DNA of 64,000 nt from Stentor roeselii. Lineage: Eukaryota; Ciliophora; Heterotrichea; Heterotrichida; Stentoridae. Made by a program: the position numbers and the translations under genes. Below are positions 29,928-39,406 of this stretch, one piece after another; the stretch's first letter is position 1; the number at the start of each line of letters is the position of its first letter. The DNA lies in the NCBI GenBank assembly GCA_006503475.1, contig RSEH01000076.1, positions 1-64,000 of the forward strand, in the 5' to 3' direction. The notes below the pieces were generated by a model, which did not search any database, was not told the origin of the DNA, and saw nothing but the letters and a program-made list of their open reading frames with translations.

Positions 29928-31192
29928 ATGAGCACCCACTTCAGAACCCGAAAGTCAATCGTCGAGTCTACCCGCAAACTGAAAATTCTTTCAATAGTCG
30001 CAGCTCCCAAGAGTAAATCAAAGATTCCCATCGCAAGTCCCAGCATTCCTCGAGTTTTCTCTCCTGTCGTTGAAAGTTCTTCTCATTCAGCTGGTCCTTT
30101 AAAAAAAATAACTTCAGGGTTCTCATCAGTAGGTCGATTCACTAACAGTATTTTTGAGAAGTTTTCAGGTACTTTTTAATCAGTTCGTCCTTCACGATTC
30201 TCAAAACTTGCTGATTCGGAAAAAACGTTTTCACATATTTTACAGAATCTTGATATGTCAAAGTACACGTTATCAGAAAAAAAACAGAAAATTATCAAAA
30301 ATCTTGAAAAATATCAGGAAAAAAAAATTACTTCTCGCAATTTTCGAATCGCTTCTCAAGAAGCGAAAGTTTTGAAGTTCAGGAAACATCTTGAGGACAA
30401 GTTTCGCAAATATGAAATTAGAAGTCGACGAAAAGTCGGAGATATTTAGGAATGTATTAAAAGTAAAATAACTTGGACAGTCTTTTTGATGGTCTCGGCA
30501 GTTGCGTTTAAGGTAAACAGATTTATTAGAAGAAGGAAAAATTTCAAGAAAAAAAACTTTTTGATGTGGAAAAAATTTAAAAGTTTTGCTCTTGTTGTTG
30601 GAAAATTTCTGGTTTTGTTTAGGTTTGTTCGGCAGGAAAAGGCTTTGAAAGTTATACAGAAAGAGTTCACTCCTGCTTATAAGATTTGGAGAAATGTGGC
30701 AAAATCAGCTAAACTTTTTATTTTAGTTACTTTTTGTGAGACTAGTCTTACAAGGCTTATTATTGAAGGCCTTATGACGAAGTGGCGATTCAAGGTACTT
30801 GTAAATAGATCATTTTCATTCAAAGGACTCTTCGAAAATGCATGGCCAGAAGAAAGTATCTCATAAAGCAAGTCCTAAACCTTTGGAACCTTCAAGAAAA
30901 AGAGCTTCGAGACCATTCAAAAAAATACTACTTTATCTATGAATCCTCAAAACGAGTATACATAAAAGATTTCTTAAATCGAAGTCTAAAGTCAATCCTT
31001 AGCTCTCCAAAAAAATCAAAAAACAAAGAAAATCAAAGATCTTTTTTTTTCACAGAGGCAGAAGATCCCTTGCCCAAAGAAGGTCTTTTATCCCTTTTCA
31101 CCCGTCAAGTGATCCAAAACTTCATCAGACTCTCTCAAAAAGACTTGCGGAACAGTTTAAAGGCAAGGTCACTATCAAAGAGCCGAAAATAA
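29928..31192 (+). CDS. IQ-motif, Lys-rich helical protein (four exons)
   Basis: Four exons (29928-30168, 30184-30434, 30450-30794, 30809-31192) joined by introns of 15, 15 and 14 nt give one frame of 406 residues. Read without splicing the region looks like four or five short unrelated frames. The N-terminal 80 residues are Ser/Lys-rich; the rest is strongly basic and helical. The last splice creates an IQ motif, IQRTLRKCMARRKYLIKQV, which binds calmodulin-type proteins, and other degenerate IQ-like helices precede it. A calmodulin- or centrin-binding role at cortex or basal bodies is inference. ATG at 29928 is the first ATG of the frame. The RCC1 gene starts 12 nt after the stop. Confidence 0.75.
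30169..30183 (+). other. 15-nt intron 1 of IQ-motif gene
   Basis: GTACTTTTTAATCAG. It holds an in-frame TAA. The frame on both sides is the same, and the downstream side reads coherent protein (VRPSRFSKLADSEKTF) before any ATG. Confidence 0.85.
30435..30449 (+). other. 15-nt intron 2 of IQ-motif gene
   Basis: GTCGGAGATATTTAG, phase 0, ending in the in-frame TAG. The base after GT is C, which is unlike the usual GTA but keeps the GT-AG ends and the A six bases from the 3' end. Confidence 0.8.
30795..30808 (+). other. 14-nt intron 3 of IQ-motif gene
   Basis: GTACTTGTAAATAG. Removing it shifts the frame by two and creates the IQ motif IQRTLRKCMARR across the joined exon. No 15-, 16- or 17-nt GT-AG choice nearby restores the frame. 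Confidence 0.7.
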
Positions 31193-31204
31193 TTAATAAT
31201 AAAA

Positions 31205-32416
31205 ATGAGGCACATCATTAAGACTGGTCTTTTTGCTGTCCTTTACCCGAATGATGCATCGAATGACGGGAACCCTCTGACCTACTCATGGGGAAATAAT
31301 CGTTCGGGCCAACTGGGACTGGGCTCTGAAGTCTCTGTCGCCTTTCCTCATGTTGTGGAAGACTTGAAAAGAGAAAAGGTTCACAGCATTTGGACCTCCA
31401 GTCAATGCAACTCTTCGACTGCTATCACGGAAAAGGGAGAAGTTTTGACTTGGGGAAGTGGACTTGATAATATACTTGGACATAACTTGAATGAGTCTAA
31501 TGTTTTGATACCCACTTCAGCTAATTTGCAGCAATCGTTTAAGAAAATCGCTCCTGGAGGAGGACATATGCTGGCTTTAACTAATGATGGACGGGTTTGG
31601 TCTTGGGGACTTGATGACTGTGGACAGTGTGGCCAAGAAATTATAAAAAAGTCAGGCAATGCACGAGACTTCCATCCATCAGTACTTCGAGGTAGGTCAC
31701 CAGGACAAGTGCTAAATATTGAAAGTCGAGTAGTTGACATATCATCAGGTAAGTACTTTTCACTAGCACTAACAGAATCAGGAGAAGTCCTAAGCTGGGG
31801 AATGGGTCGAGAATACGCCTTAGGCCACAATTCCCGCGACACAATAAAAGTTCCAACAAAGATATCCAGTCTTTCCTCCTCAAAAATAATCCAAATATCA
31901 GCAGGTCGAAACTTCGCAGTAGCTTTAGACGACCAAGGCAACGTTTTTTCCTGGGGCACAAACGACTACGGCCAACTAGGCCAGGGGCAGACAGACCGAT
32001 TCAAATCAATTCCTGAGAAAGTAAGATTTCTTTCAAACGTGGTCCAAATCGCCTGCGGAGATTTTCACGTCTTGGCCCTGACGTCTTCTGGAGAAGTCTA
32101 CAGTTGGGGAAGTGGAAGCGACGGGCAGCTGGGGATTGGGACGACTTCAAACCAATCAACTCCTACATTGATAAAGTCTCTTCCGAAGATAAGCAAAATC
32201 AACTGTGGCGGTGGTCATTCTGGTTTCATTACCAGCGACTTTCAACTTCTCATGTGTGGAAGAGGCGTCGATGGCCAGTTAGGTCGACAAGGAAAAAACG
32301 AAAGCGTGGCGAGTAGTCGTTTATTGCCTGTGGAAGTCGACTTGTTCAGCAACTCTCGAGTTCTTCAATTCGCAGGAGGAGCGCACCATAGTTTAGCCTT
32401 AGTAATTGGAAAGTAA
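31205..32416 (+). CDS. RCC1-repeat protein (single seven-blade propeller)
   Basis: A 403-residue protein made almost wholly of RCC1 repeats: YSWGNNRSGQLGLG, LTWGSGLDNILGH, WSWGLDDCGQCG, LSWGMGREYALGH, FSWGTNDYGQLGQG, YSWGSGSDGQLGIG and LMCGRGVDGQLG, each followed by an (A/C)GG.H.(L/F)AL strand. That is a complete propeller with no extra domain. Family members act as GTPase exchange factors or scaffolds; the target is unknown. Its stop codon overlaps the start of VPS8 by one base (TAATG). Confidence 0.9.
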   Translation: MRHIIKTGLFAVLYPNDASNDGNPLTYSWGNNRSGQLGLGSEVSVAFPHVVEDLKREKVHSIWTSSQCNSSTAITEKGEVLTWGSGLDNILGHNLNESNVLIPTSANLQQSFKKIAPGGGHMLALTNDGRVWSWGLDDCGQCGQEIIKKSGNARDFHPSVLRGRSPGQVLNIESRVVDISSGKYFSLALTESGEVLSWGMGREYALGHNSRDTIKVPTKISSLSSSKIIQISAGRNFAVALDDQGNVFSWGTNDYGQLGQGQTDRFKSIPEKVRFLSNVVQIACGDFHVLALTSSGEVYSWGSGSDGQLGIGTTSNQSTPTLIKSLPKISKINCGGGHSGFITSDFQLLMCGRGVDGQLGRQGKNESVASSRLLPVEVDLFSNSRVLQFAGGAHHSLALVIGK

Positions 32417-35400
32417 TGAGTGACTTCGAAGGCTATGATATGAAGATTCTCTTTGAAATTCTGTATGAAGGAGACATGCCAAAAGTATATCAAATTCCGA
32501 AAGCGAAGACTTTCAGGTTCAGGTTCACCAAAGACCCTGAAGTGAAAACTGTGGAAGAACCGGAAAAACTTGAACAGCTACTTGTTGGAAGACTTTCAGC
32601 GAAGAAGACTGTTCAAAGCTCTGACCCGCTGGACTTGGTCCATGCGAAGGAACTTGCGGAAATGACTAGTACTGACAAGCAGATTAAGAACTACTTGAAT
32701 GACAAGAGAAAGTACCAGACTTCTAAACTTCCTGTTGTGAATATAACTGAAATGAATGAACTTGCTAGACAAATCACTGGACCGAGTTGTGTCAAGGTCA
32801 CTGAAAATTACTTGATTTTCGGGAATTCTTATGGAACTCTTAATGTTTTTACTCATTCAGCACATGAAATTAAAACTATCACCTCGCCGAAGGCCTTTGG
32901 AGCTGTGACTAGCATTGACTTATCACAAGATGAGGCTTTTCTTATCACTGGGTATAGTGGAGGACAATTGGGTCTTTGGGACTTTAAATCAGGAGCATCG
33001 ATAAGGACAAGTAACTCTTTTCATTCAAGTGAAATCCTGAAATTCGCTTTTTATAAAGGAAATAATCTAGCTATTTCCGCGGATATCTCTGGAAAAGTGA
33101 CTCTTGTTGAGTACACCAAGTCTTTTCTATCAACAAGCATCTCAGCCACTGAACTTATCAATGGAGAACTAGGGAAAGTCCACGACATGCAGTTGTTAAT
33201 CAGTGAGAACTCAAAACTCGCTCTTGAAAATTGCATCGTTGTCAGTTTTGTGACGAGTAAAGGACTTTACATTTACACCTTGTTCCCAGAAATCGGATGC
33301 TTTTTCAACAACCCTCGACCACAAAGTGTTGGAGAAGCGACTGTCGCTGTTATGGGCTGGAAACTTGCAAAACTTGAAAGCGAGTTTTATTCTTTAGCTG
33401 TTGTCTGGAGCACTTATGTCGTCATTTATCGAGTGAACTTCCCCATTCCTGAAGGAGTCGAAATCTTGACTTCATTCGACGTCGCTTCTCATGTCTTGTC
33501 TCTTGGGTGGCTTAGCAGTGAAGTACTTTTTTTAGCGACTGCTTCAAGTGACTTGGTTTTACTTTTGAAAAATGAAAGAAAAGTAATAAGTGAAAATTTC
33601 AGGCCTTTTGAAGTGATTAGTAGACAAGACGCTGTAGCTAAAGGGGTACAAGTTTTTGGAAGAAAAGCTTTTTTAGTTGGGTTGAAAGATGTCAGAGTTT
33701 TGAACTTGCTGAATTGGTCGGAATGCATCGATTTTCTCACTCATAAAGGGGAATGGCTTGAAGTGCTTAGCTTTGGCCTGGACTTGTATCATAATAACTA
33801 CCCGAGTCACTATGGAGAACCTGAGACTCCGGAAGAACTGCAAAATATCGTTGAGCAGCTTATTACTATTTATGTTAAAGTTGGGACTATTGACTGGGTT
33901 CATAAAATTTGTAATACTGTTGAGTATTGTGTTGGAACTGGGGCTGTTGACCTTATGTTTAATATGCTTTTAGACTACTTTGTTGATCATGGAGGAAAGG
34001 AAAGTTTGGAATGTTTTGTTTATACTTTGGAACCTTATGTGCTTTCTGGAAAAATTAAGAAAATTCCGAGATTTGTTTTGGGAAAGTTAATTGTTTTTTA
34101 TATCAGGTCTCAGAATGAAGGGGTTATTGAGAAAATTTTAATTAATGTTGATCCTGGAAGTGTTGATAGTGACCAGGTCATGCCAATAATAAAAGAATAC
34201 AAGTTATTCACAGCTGCAATCGTAATATGCTGCAATGATGGAGATTTCATCACCCCTCTCCAACTAATGACAGAATCATATAAAACCGAAGAAGGTTTCC
34301 AAAAGCATTATCTATTCTTCAAAATCCTATGGTACCTGCGCCTCTGTTTCAGAGGCGATCGTTTCTTACACGGTAAAATTTACGAAACTTACCACAAAAC
34401 AATATCTTCCGGTCTAGTTGACCATTTAATATCATCAGACTCTTTAAAATCCTTTCTAACCTACGACATAGTCAGTACCTTAAAAGTTCTATTCAATATT
34501 TTCGAGTCCAACCTTCTCGATGACTCCAGTTTACTAATAAAAACTCTTTTCATCCACGTAAAAGAATCTGACTCTCAAATGTTGAACTTCAGTTTATTCA
34601 TTTCTCGAATATGTCGAAAAGTTTCACTTGACCATGAAATCATTGTAGCAACATGTGCATGTCTATTAAAACTCAATCAAGGAATTGAGATAAGCCCGAT
34701 AGGTGGCAGTGACATAGTCGCTTACATTCACAACTTGACTTACGGAGGATTCAGTCATTCTTTTTTCACAGATTTTTCACTTTCAGAGATAGGCTCCGTG
34801 ATTTTATATCTTTTACAAAATGTGTCACTTTCAGAAGCAGAACAAATTCACTTACTTGGGATTAACAGACATTTGCCACATGTTCTGGTGAAGACTTACT
34901 TGTTAGACCTCCAGTCAAAATACGCTGAGAGTCTTGATACTTTCCTTAAGGCAGAAAAAGCGGAAGACAGAGCCTTGGTCTTTGACTGGCTGAGTAACAA
35001 GTTTAAAGAAGGGACTCAAGGAAAGATCCAAAAGCAAATGATTGATCGACTTAGTGACTTAGTTGAAATCGATTCAGATAAAACTGCACATTTGGTAAAA
35101 GACTGGCAAATCAACGGGCATGCTTTTATTATAAAGAAACTTGACAGTGCACCTAACCTTCAATTGAAATACCTGGCAGAGCTTTCTAAGGATCAATACG
35201 ATAAAGAACTTCTTCTTATTTATGTCAGACTTCTCTGTCTCTATGATAAGAAAAAACTGGTAAAGTTCTTAAAAGACTTCGAAAACGACTACATTGAAGA
35301 AAGTCTCCAAATCTGCAAAAATTTCTCAGCAATAGAAGCACAAGCTGTTCTAAATGAAAAGCAAGGAGGGGTCAAAGAAGCCCTCGAGCTCTGGGCAGGG

Positions 35401-36036
35401 CTGATAACAGAAACAAAATCACGTCTTCAACGTCAAGTCTACAAAAAAGAAGTGATTTCACCGAAAGAAATAAAAAGTCTGGGAAAGTTAATATCAAAGT
35501 ACTCTAAAGTTTGTGTGAGAAACTTAAACGCTTTAGACTTGGGAGAAATCGAAGAGTTTTGGTTCAAGATATTCAAAGACTGTCTTGATTGTTTCTGTGA
35601 GTTTAAAGATTTTTTCTATCTTTATCCTCAACTTGAGTTGATGTTGCATGGGTGTCTTAACCAGATACTTGAAAACATGCTGGAAAATGTTGACTTAAGA
35701 GCGATTCTTGACTGTCTTTCTAGTCAATATGAAGACTTTCCATTTAAACACATTCGGCAGAATATCATCAAAGTACTTGAAAGGTTCACCCATCAACAGA
35801 TCATCAAACAACAGGCTTTAAAACTGCTCAAACAGGACTCAGCCTTTTCGATTAACCAGCTTTATTCATCACGTCTTGAAGGACATGCTTCTGACTTCTT
35901 CATCTGTCGAAGTTGTGGGAAAAAAATAGGGCAAGTCACTGGAAATGTCTTCATCTTCGCTTGTGGACATGTTTTTCATAAGAGGTGCCAGGATTTGCCT
36001 TATTGTCTTATTTGTAATGACAGTAATAAATCATGA
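32416..36036 (+). CDS. VPS8: VPS8, CORVET tethering complex subunit
   Basis: A 1206-residue protein with the VPS8 architecture: an N-terminal WD-like propeller (about 110-430; CVKVTENYLIFGNSYGTLNVF, AFLITGYSGGQLGLWDFKSG), a long helical solenoid, and a C-terminal RING-H2 (about 1160-1202; CRSCGKKIGQ, ACGHVFHKRC, CLIC). VPS8 is the CORVET-specific subunit that binds Rab5-type GTPases for early endosome tethering. It is shorter than the human protein. The ATG at 32416 shares a base with the RCC1 stop; ATG codons at 32440 and 32476 are alternatives, and would still leave the leader inside or against the RCC1 gene. Its TGA stop overlaps the next ATG by four bases. Confidence 0.88.
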   Translation: MSDFEGYDMKILFEILYEGDMPKVYQIPKAKTFRFRFTKDPEVKTVEEPEKLEQLLVGRLSAKKTVQSSDPLDLVHAKELAEMTSTDKQIKNYLNDKRKYQTSKLPVVNITEMNELARQITGPSCVKVTENYLIFGNSYGTLNVFTHSAHEIKTITSPKAFGAVTSIDLSQDEAFLITGYSGGQLGLWDFKSGASIRTSNSFHSSEILKFAFYKGNNLAISADISGKVTLVEYTKSFLSTSISATELINGELGKVHDMQLLISENSKLALENCIVVSFVTSKGLYIYTLFPEIGCFFNNPRPQSVGEATVAVMGWKLAKLESEFYSLAVVWSTYVVIYRVNFPIPEGVEILTSFDVASHVLSLGWLSSEVLFLATASSDLVLLLKNERKVISENFRPFEVISRQDAVAKGVQVFGRKAFLVGLKDVRVLNLLNWSECIDFLTHKGEWLEVLSFGLDLYHNNYPSHYGEPETPEELQNIVEQLITIYVKVGTIDWVHKICNTVEYCVGTGAVDLMFNMLLDYFVDHGGKESLECFVYTLEPYVLSGKIKKIPRFVLGKLIVFYIRSQNEGVIEKILINVDPGSVDSDQVMPIIKEYKLFTAAIVICCNDGDFITPLQLMTESYKTEEGFQKHYLFFKILWYLRLCFRGDRFLHGKIYETYHKTISSGLVDHLISSDSLKSFLTYDIVSTLKVLFNIFESNLLDDSSLLIKTLFIHVKESDSQMLNFSLFISRICRKVSLDHEIIVATCACLLKLNQGIEISPIGGSDIVAYIHNLTYGGFSHSFFTDFSLSEIGSVILYLLQNVSLSEAEQIHLLGINRHLPHVLVKTYLLDLQSKYAESLDTFLKAEKAEDRALVFDWLSNKFKEGTQGKIQKQMIDRLSDLVEIDSDKTAHLVKDWQINGHAFIIKKLDSAPNLQLKYLAELSKDQYDKELLLIYVRLLCLYDKKKLVKFLKDFENDYIEESLQICKNFSAIEAQAVLNEKQGGVKEALELWAGLITETKSRLQRQVYKKEVISPKEIKSLGKLISKYSKVCVRNLNALDLGEIEEFWFKIFKDCLDCFCEFKDFFYLYPQLELMLHGCLNQILENMLENVDLRAILDCLSSQYEDFPFKHIRQNIIKVLERFTHQQIIKQQALKLLKQDSAFSINQLYSSRLEGHASDFFICRSCGKKIGQVTGNVFIFACGHVFHKRCQDLPYCLICNDSNKS

Positions 36037-37037
36037 TTCATGCTCTAAAGTTCAAGACTAACTTGTTTTCTCAGTTTATGGAAGAAATTGGAGAGGAAGT
36101 TGAATGTCTTTCGGATCAAGACTGTGAAATTAACAAAAAAAATCAATTTTTTGAAAAGATTTTTCGAAGGTTTTCAGGATTTTATTATAAGGTTGTTGGT
36201 CCGGTTGGAATTTTTGGAGGTTTAGCGGGGTTATTGTGTTTTCGTGAATTTTTAGCGGTTTTGAGTATCGCTTGCTTGGTTTTTGTGATTTGGGAAGTTT
36301 TTTTTTGGGGGATTAACGAAATTTTTCATTTGAAGATTGAAGAGTTGAAGGGGTTTTATCATATTTTTAGTGATTTAGGGAAAGTTGAAGAGTTTTGTGA
36401 GGTACTTGATACGGTTTCTGAGAAAGTTTCGGAAAATATTAGGAAAAAAATAGTTTTTGGGTATTTAAACAGTTCTCAAAGACTTGAAAGAACTTTAAGA
36501 CTTATTGATTTGTATTCCAAGTCACAAGCATTTGTAAGTTTTTCAGGTTTTTTTCGAAGATTTCAGCTTTTCTGGGTATTTCTTCAAGTTTTCACTGAAA
36601 TAGAAAATATTTTAATCAACATCAACGTGCAAAAACTCGACAAAACCAGAAAAAATCTTAAAATCATAGACCAAAAACTCAGAATCCAAAAACAAATCCT
36701 GCAAGACTTAAAAGTTTTCGAAACTCTAGAAAACGATGAAAAGTTGCTAAGACTCTCAGGTGTAAGTCTATTAGTGAATTCAATATTAGACCAAGAGAAA
36801 AAACCGCCTTCATTCAAACCCTGTTCAAAAAAATCAATAACCACTAATCTCTCATCTCCACCAGAAGAAATTCCCGAGACTCCAAAAGACCCATCCGACA
36901 TTTTCTTCATAATCGAAGGTTTAGGTGAAAAAGACTCGAATTCCTCAAAGCCCTTTTCAATCCCATCACATCAAAACAAAATTTCTCTTCCCTTAATAAA
37001 AGAGCTTCAATCAAGATTCCAAAAAACTGCCAAATAA
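36033..37037 (+). CDS. Membrane protein of unknown function
   Basis: A 334-residue protein. A pair of hydrophobic helices (about 52-90; VGIFGGLAGLLCF and FLAVLSIACLVFVIWEVFFWGI) follows an acidic N-terminus, then a helical region with possible coiled coil (190-240) and a Ser/Pro-rich tail. No family is recognised. The first ATG overlaps the VPS8 stop as ATGA; the next in-frame ATG (36078, MEEIGEEVECL) would start 41 nt after that stop and keep all visible structure, so it is a plausible true start. Confidence 0.65.
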   Translation: MIHALKFKTNLFSQFMEEIGEEVECLSDQDCEINKKNQFFEKIFRRFSGFYYKVVGPVGIFGGLAGLLCFREFLAVLSIACLVFVIWEVFFWGINEIFHLKIEELKGFYHIFSDLGKVEEFCEVLDTVSEKVSENIRKKIVFGYLNSSQRLERTLRLIDLYSKSQAFVSFSGFFRRFQLFWVFLQVFTEIENILININVQKLDKTRKNLKIIDQKLRIQKQILQDLKVFETLENDEKLLRLSGVSLLVNSILDQEKKPPSFKPCSKKSITTNLSSPPEEIPETPKDPSDIFFIIEGLGEKDSNSSKPFSIPSHQNKISLPLIKELQSRFQKTAK

Positions 37038-37120
37038 CCTAAAAACAAATAATTTTCTCTAAAAACCATAAAAACTCAAAACTTTCCCCATTCTAACCAA
37101 AATCAAAGTCATACCAATAA

Positions 37121-37456
37121 ATGGCCGAATCAGGATGGAACTTCCATATGAACCCTCCGCAATACCAGGAGATGTCCCCTTCAATAATATTCACCGAGTT
37201 GATCCACTCAATCAAAGCGAGCACTTCATGCGAAAAACAAGCAAAATCACTATCAGACTGCCGAAAAAAGCCTGAAGGAAAACTCACGAATCCTGAGAAG
37301 TGTCAAAGTTTCGCAATATCTTTGATTGACTGTTACCGCGACGTGCGACAAGTGCCTCCATCATGCAAAGAAGACTTCTCCTCAGTCCTTTCCTGTTTAA
37401 AAGACTCGGGCTCATGTGACCGAGCTTTGGAGTCCTACATGGCCTGCAAGCCCTAA
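37121..37456 (+). CDS. NDUFA8: Quadruple CX9C protein, NDUFA8 (complex I) type
   Basis: A 111-residue protein with four perfect twin-cysteine motifs: C37-x9-C47, C61-x9-C71, C82-x9-C92 and C99-x9-C109. Four CX9C pairs in two CHCH domains are the mark of NDUFA8 (PGIV), an accessory subunit of mitochondrial complex I on the intermembrane-space side; import depends on the MIA40 oxidation route in known systems. It is shorter than animal NDUFA8 (about 170). Other four-motif CHCH proteins remain possible. The leader (37038-37120) has almost no G and includes CCTAAAA. Confidence 0.7.
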   Translation: MAESGWNFHMNPPQYQEMSPSIIFTELIHSIKASTSCEKQAKSLSDCRKKPEGKLTNPEKCQSFAISLIDCYRDVRQVPPSCKEDFSSVLSCLKDSGSCDRALESYMACKP

Positions 37457-37482
37457 ATAGTTAATCCAGAAAAGGACAATTA

Positions 37483-38895
37483 TTACTTAGCCACGTATTG
37501 GAACAACTGATTCTTTATCACAGAATTTTTTCCTCCTGACTTCGGCGTCGCTGCCGTGTTAGTCGAATTTAAAGAAACTCGGCTTTTTTTTCGTCTTTTG
37601 TGAACTATGTAGATGTCGTTTAAGTACGCCCCTCGGACTTGTTTTAACCTTGGAGCGCTCAGTGCTGTCACTGAACCTGACTCTGGAATAGGAAATCGAG
37701 ACTTGTAGTCTTTTTCGAGCTTTTGTCCTGATAACTTGTTTGTCAGGTTTAAAGGAAGCCGAAGGACTTTAGGAAGATTTTTAGAGTACTTGGAAAGTTC
37801 AGGTTTTTCGAATTCTACCAGTTTTAAACTCAGGTCTTTTGAAATTTTTGACTTGGATACTGGACTGTCGTTTGACTGAAGATGTTTGTGGACTAGACTG
37901 TCGTTTGAGGATTTTTGAATGTTTTTAGGTCTTTCACAGCTGATTGCTTTTAGGTTCTTTTGGGAAAAGTTTCGAAGTTTTCGCCCTGAAGGACTTTCAT
38001 GAAGGTTTTTTCTGAGGGATAAGTCACGGTTGAGGCTTAGGTTGTTTAAAGAAGGTGCTCGAAACGAGTTATTCACTTTTCGTTCACCTGCCTGTTTTCT
38101 AAGAGTTTCATTGCGAAAGCTTCTGAATTCTTCAAGATGAATCAAATCTTCACAAGAAGGTCTTTTATCTGGTTGATGTCTCATCATTTTTCTGACGATT
38201 TTTTCCAGTCCTCTGAATTTCGGGATCTTTACTTTCATCTTCTTGACTTTGTAGTAAAGGGCAAGTTCGTGGTCGGCTTCGTAAGGCCTTCTCAAGGTAG
38301 CAAGTTCAAAAACAACGCAGCCTAATGACCAGATGTCAGTTTTATTTGAGTACTCCTTGCCTTGCAACACCTCAGGACTCATGATCAGAGGAGTCCCGAT
38401 GCGAGTCTTGACCAAGTCCTTCACGTTTTCTTTCCCGACGTTGAAGTCCCCGAGTTTCAGATTTCCTTCTTTTGTGATGAAGATGTTTGCAGGCTTCACG
38501 TCACGGTGGATGATGTTCGCGTCGTGAAGTGCCTTTAAAGCACTGAGGATTTGGAAGAAGTATTTCCAGATGACTTCTATTGTGAAGTCCTCGTTTTTCT
38601 CTTTTTGATTCTCGATTTTCTTTTGAAGGTCTCCTTGCTCTGCAAGTTCCATCACGATGTAAAGGTTGGGACCGGAAAAAAAGTGACTTTCGTAGGAAAT
38701 TATGAAGGCGTGGTTGAATCGCTTTAAAATATTTATTTCTTCTGTGGCGTATTGCTTTTGTTTCTCGCTTAAACGGTCGTACTCGATTTGCTTTATTGCG
38801 TAAAACTGACGGGTTATTAGGCTTTGTGCTTTGAAGACCTTGGAAAATGCTCCTTCACCGATTTCTTGGAGTATTTGGAAGTTTTGTACCTCCAT
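37483..38895 (-). CDS. NEK-family kinase with DFN in place of DFG
   Basis: A 470-residue kinase: Gly loop IGEGAFSKVFKA, lysine AIK (K35), catalytic loop HRDVKPANIFI (130-132), and activation segment ending GTPLIMSPEVL, with IWSLGCVVFELATLRRPYEA, all typical of NIMA-related kinases, which control cilia and microtubules. The metal-binding triplet reads DFN (150-152) with VGK after it; ciliate and green-algal NEKs are known with DLN at this place, so the kinase is probably still active. The C-terminal 200 residues are basic and disordered. It converges on the NDUFA8-like gene with 26 bp between stops. Confidence 0.9.
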   Translation of the reverse strand: MEVQNFQILQEIGEGAFSKVFKAQSLITRQFYAIKQIEYDRLSEKQKQYATEEINILKRFNHAFIISYESHFFSGPNLYIVMELAEQGDLQKKIENQKEKNEDFTIEVIWKYFFQILSALKALHDANIIHRDVKPANIFITKEGNLKLGDFNVGKENVKDLVKTRIGTPLIMSPEVLQGKEYSNKTDIWSLGCVVFELATLRRPYEADHELALYYKVKKMKVKIPKFRGLEKIVRKMMRHQPDKRPSCEDLIHLEEFRSFRNETLRKQAGERKVNNSFRAPSLNNLSLNRDLSLRKNLHESPSGRKLRNFSQKNLKAISCERPKNIQKSSNDSLVHKHLQSNDSPVSKSKISKDLSLKLVEFEKPELSKYSKNLPKVLRLPLNLTNKLSGQKLEKDYKSRFPIPESGSVTALSAPRLKQVRGAYLNDIYIVHKRRKKSRVSLNSTNTAATPKSGGKNSVIKNQLFQYVAK

Positions 38896-39406
38896 TTGTT
38901 AGAATTTCTTCGGTTGGAGTGAAGGTTTTTATTGATTTTTTTGGAGGGTTGATGGTCTTGTTTTAGGGGTCTTTGGTTTTTTTATAAGGAATTTGTAGGT
39001 GTTTAGACTTTTTGAGTAAATAAAGTTTAAAGTTTGGAGGATTGGGATTTTGTAGGTTTTCACTGAAAATGGGAAAATTTTGATGGCTGTTGATGGATAT
39101 GAATAGTATTACTCTTATTGAGGATTTGAATGATTTTCATGAGTTATTTACTTTCAATTTTAGAAGATTATCCTTAAAATTACAAAGCTTCGATTCAGGC
39201 CTATAAAAAAATTTAGACAATTTTTTTGGAAAAATACTTGAATTTAACATCAGCGACTTACTAACATTGGGATGAAGCCTCAGGGTCCAATCAACACCCC
39301 ATCAAAAACTGCCTAAAAAAAAGAGCAAGAATTCCATATTAGATACCTTCAAAAGTTCTAGAAGGATTTCAAAAGGCCATAGTGCAAAAAAAATACTATT
39401 TATACC
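38896..39406. other. Intergenic region between divergent genes
   Basis: About 510 bp. The part next to the NEK start (38896-39080) is T/G-rich with very few C on the plus strand, so G-poor on the NEK sense strand, the common leader pattern. The right part (39240-39400) is A/C-rich for the next plus-strand gene and has CCTAAAA at about 39311. No coding feature is visible. Confidence 0.6.

Noticed and set aside
30154-30375. Separate small basic protein frame
   Set aside because: It has no ATG and overlaps the exons of the spliced IQ-motif gene in another frame.
32380-32440. RCC1-VPS8 fusion through a tiny intron
   Set aside because: No GT-AG segment of 14-17 nt in this stretch joins the two frames; available ones are 8, 12 or 19 nt and do not fit.
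31205-37037. Bacterial contamination suggested by operon-like overlaps
   Set aside because: The genes are RCC1, VPS8 and a neighbour with 14-15 nt introns; no ribosome-binding sites precede the starts.
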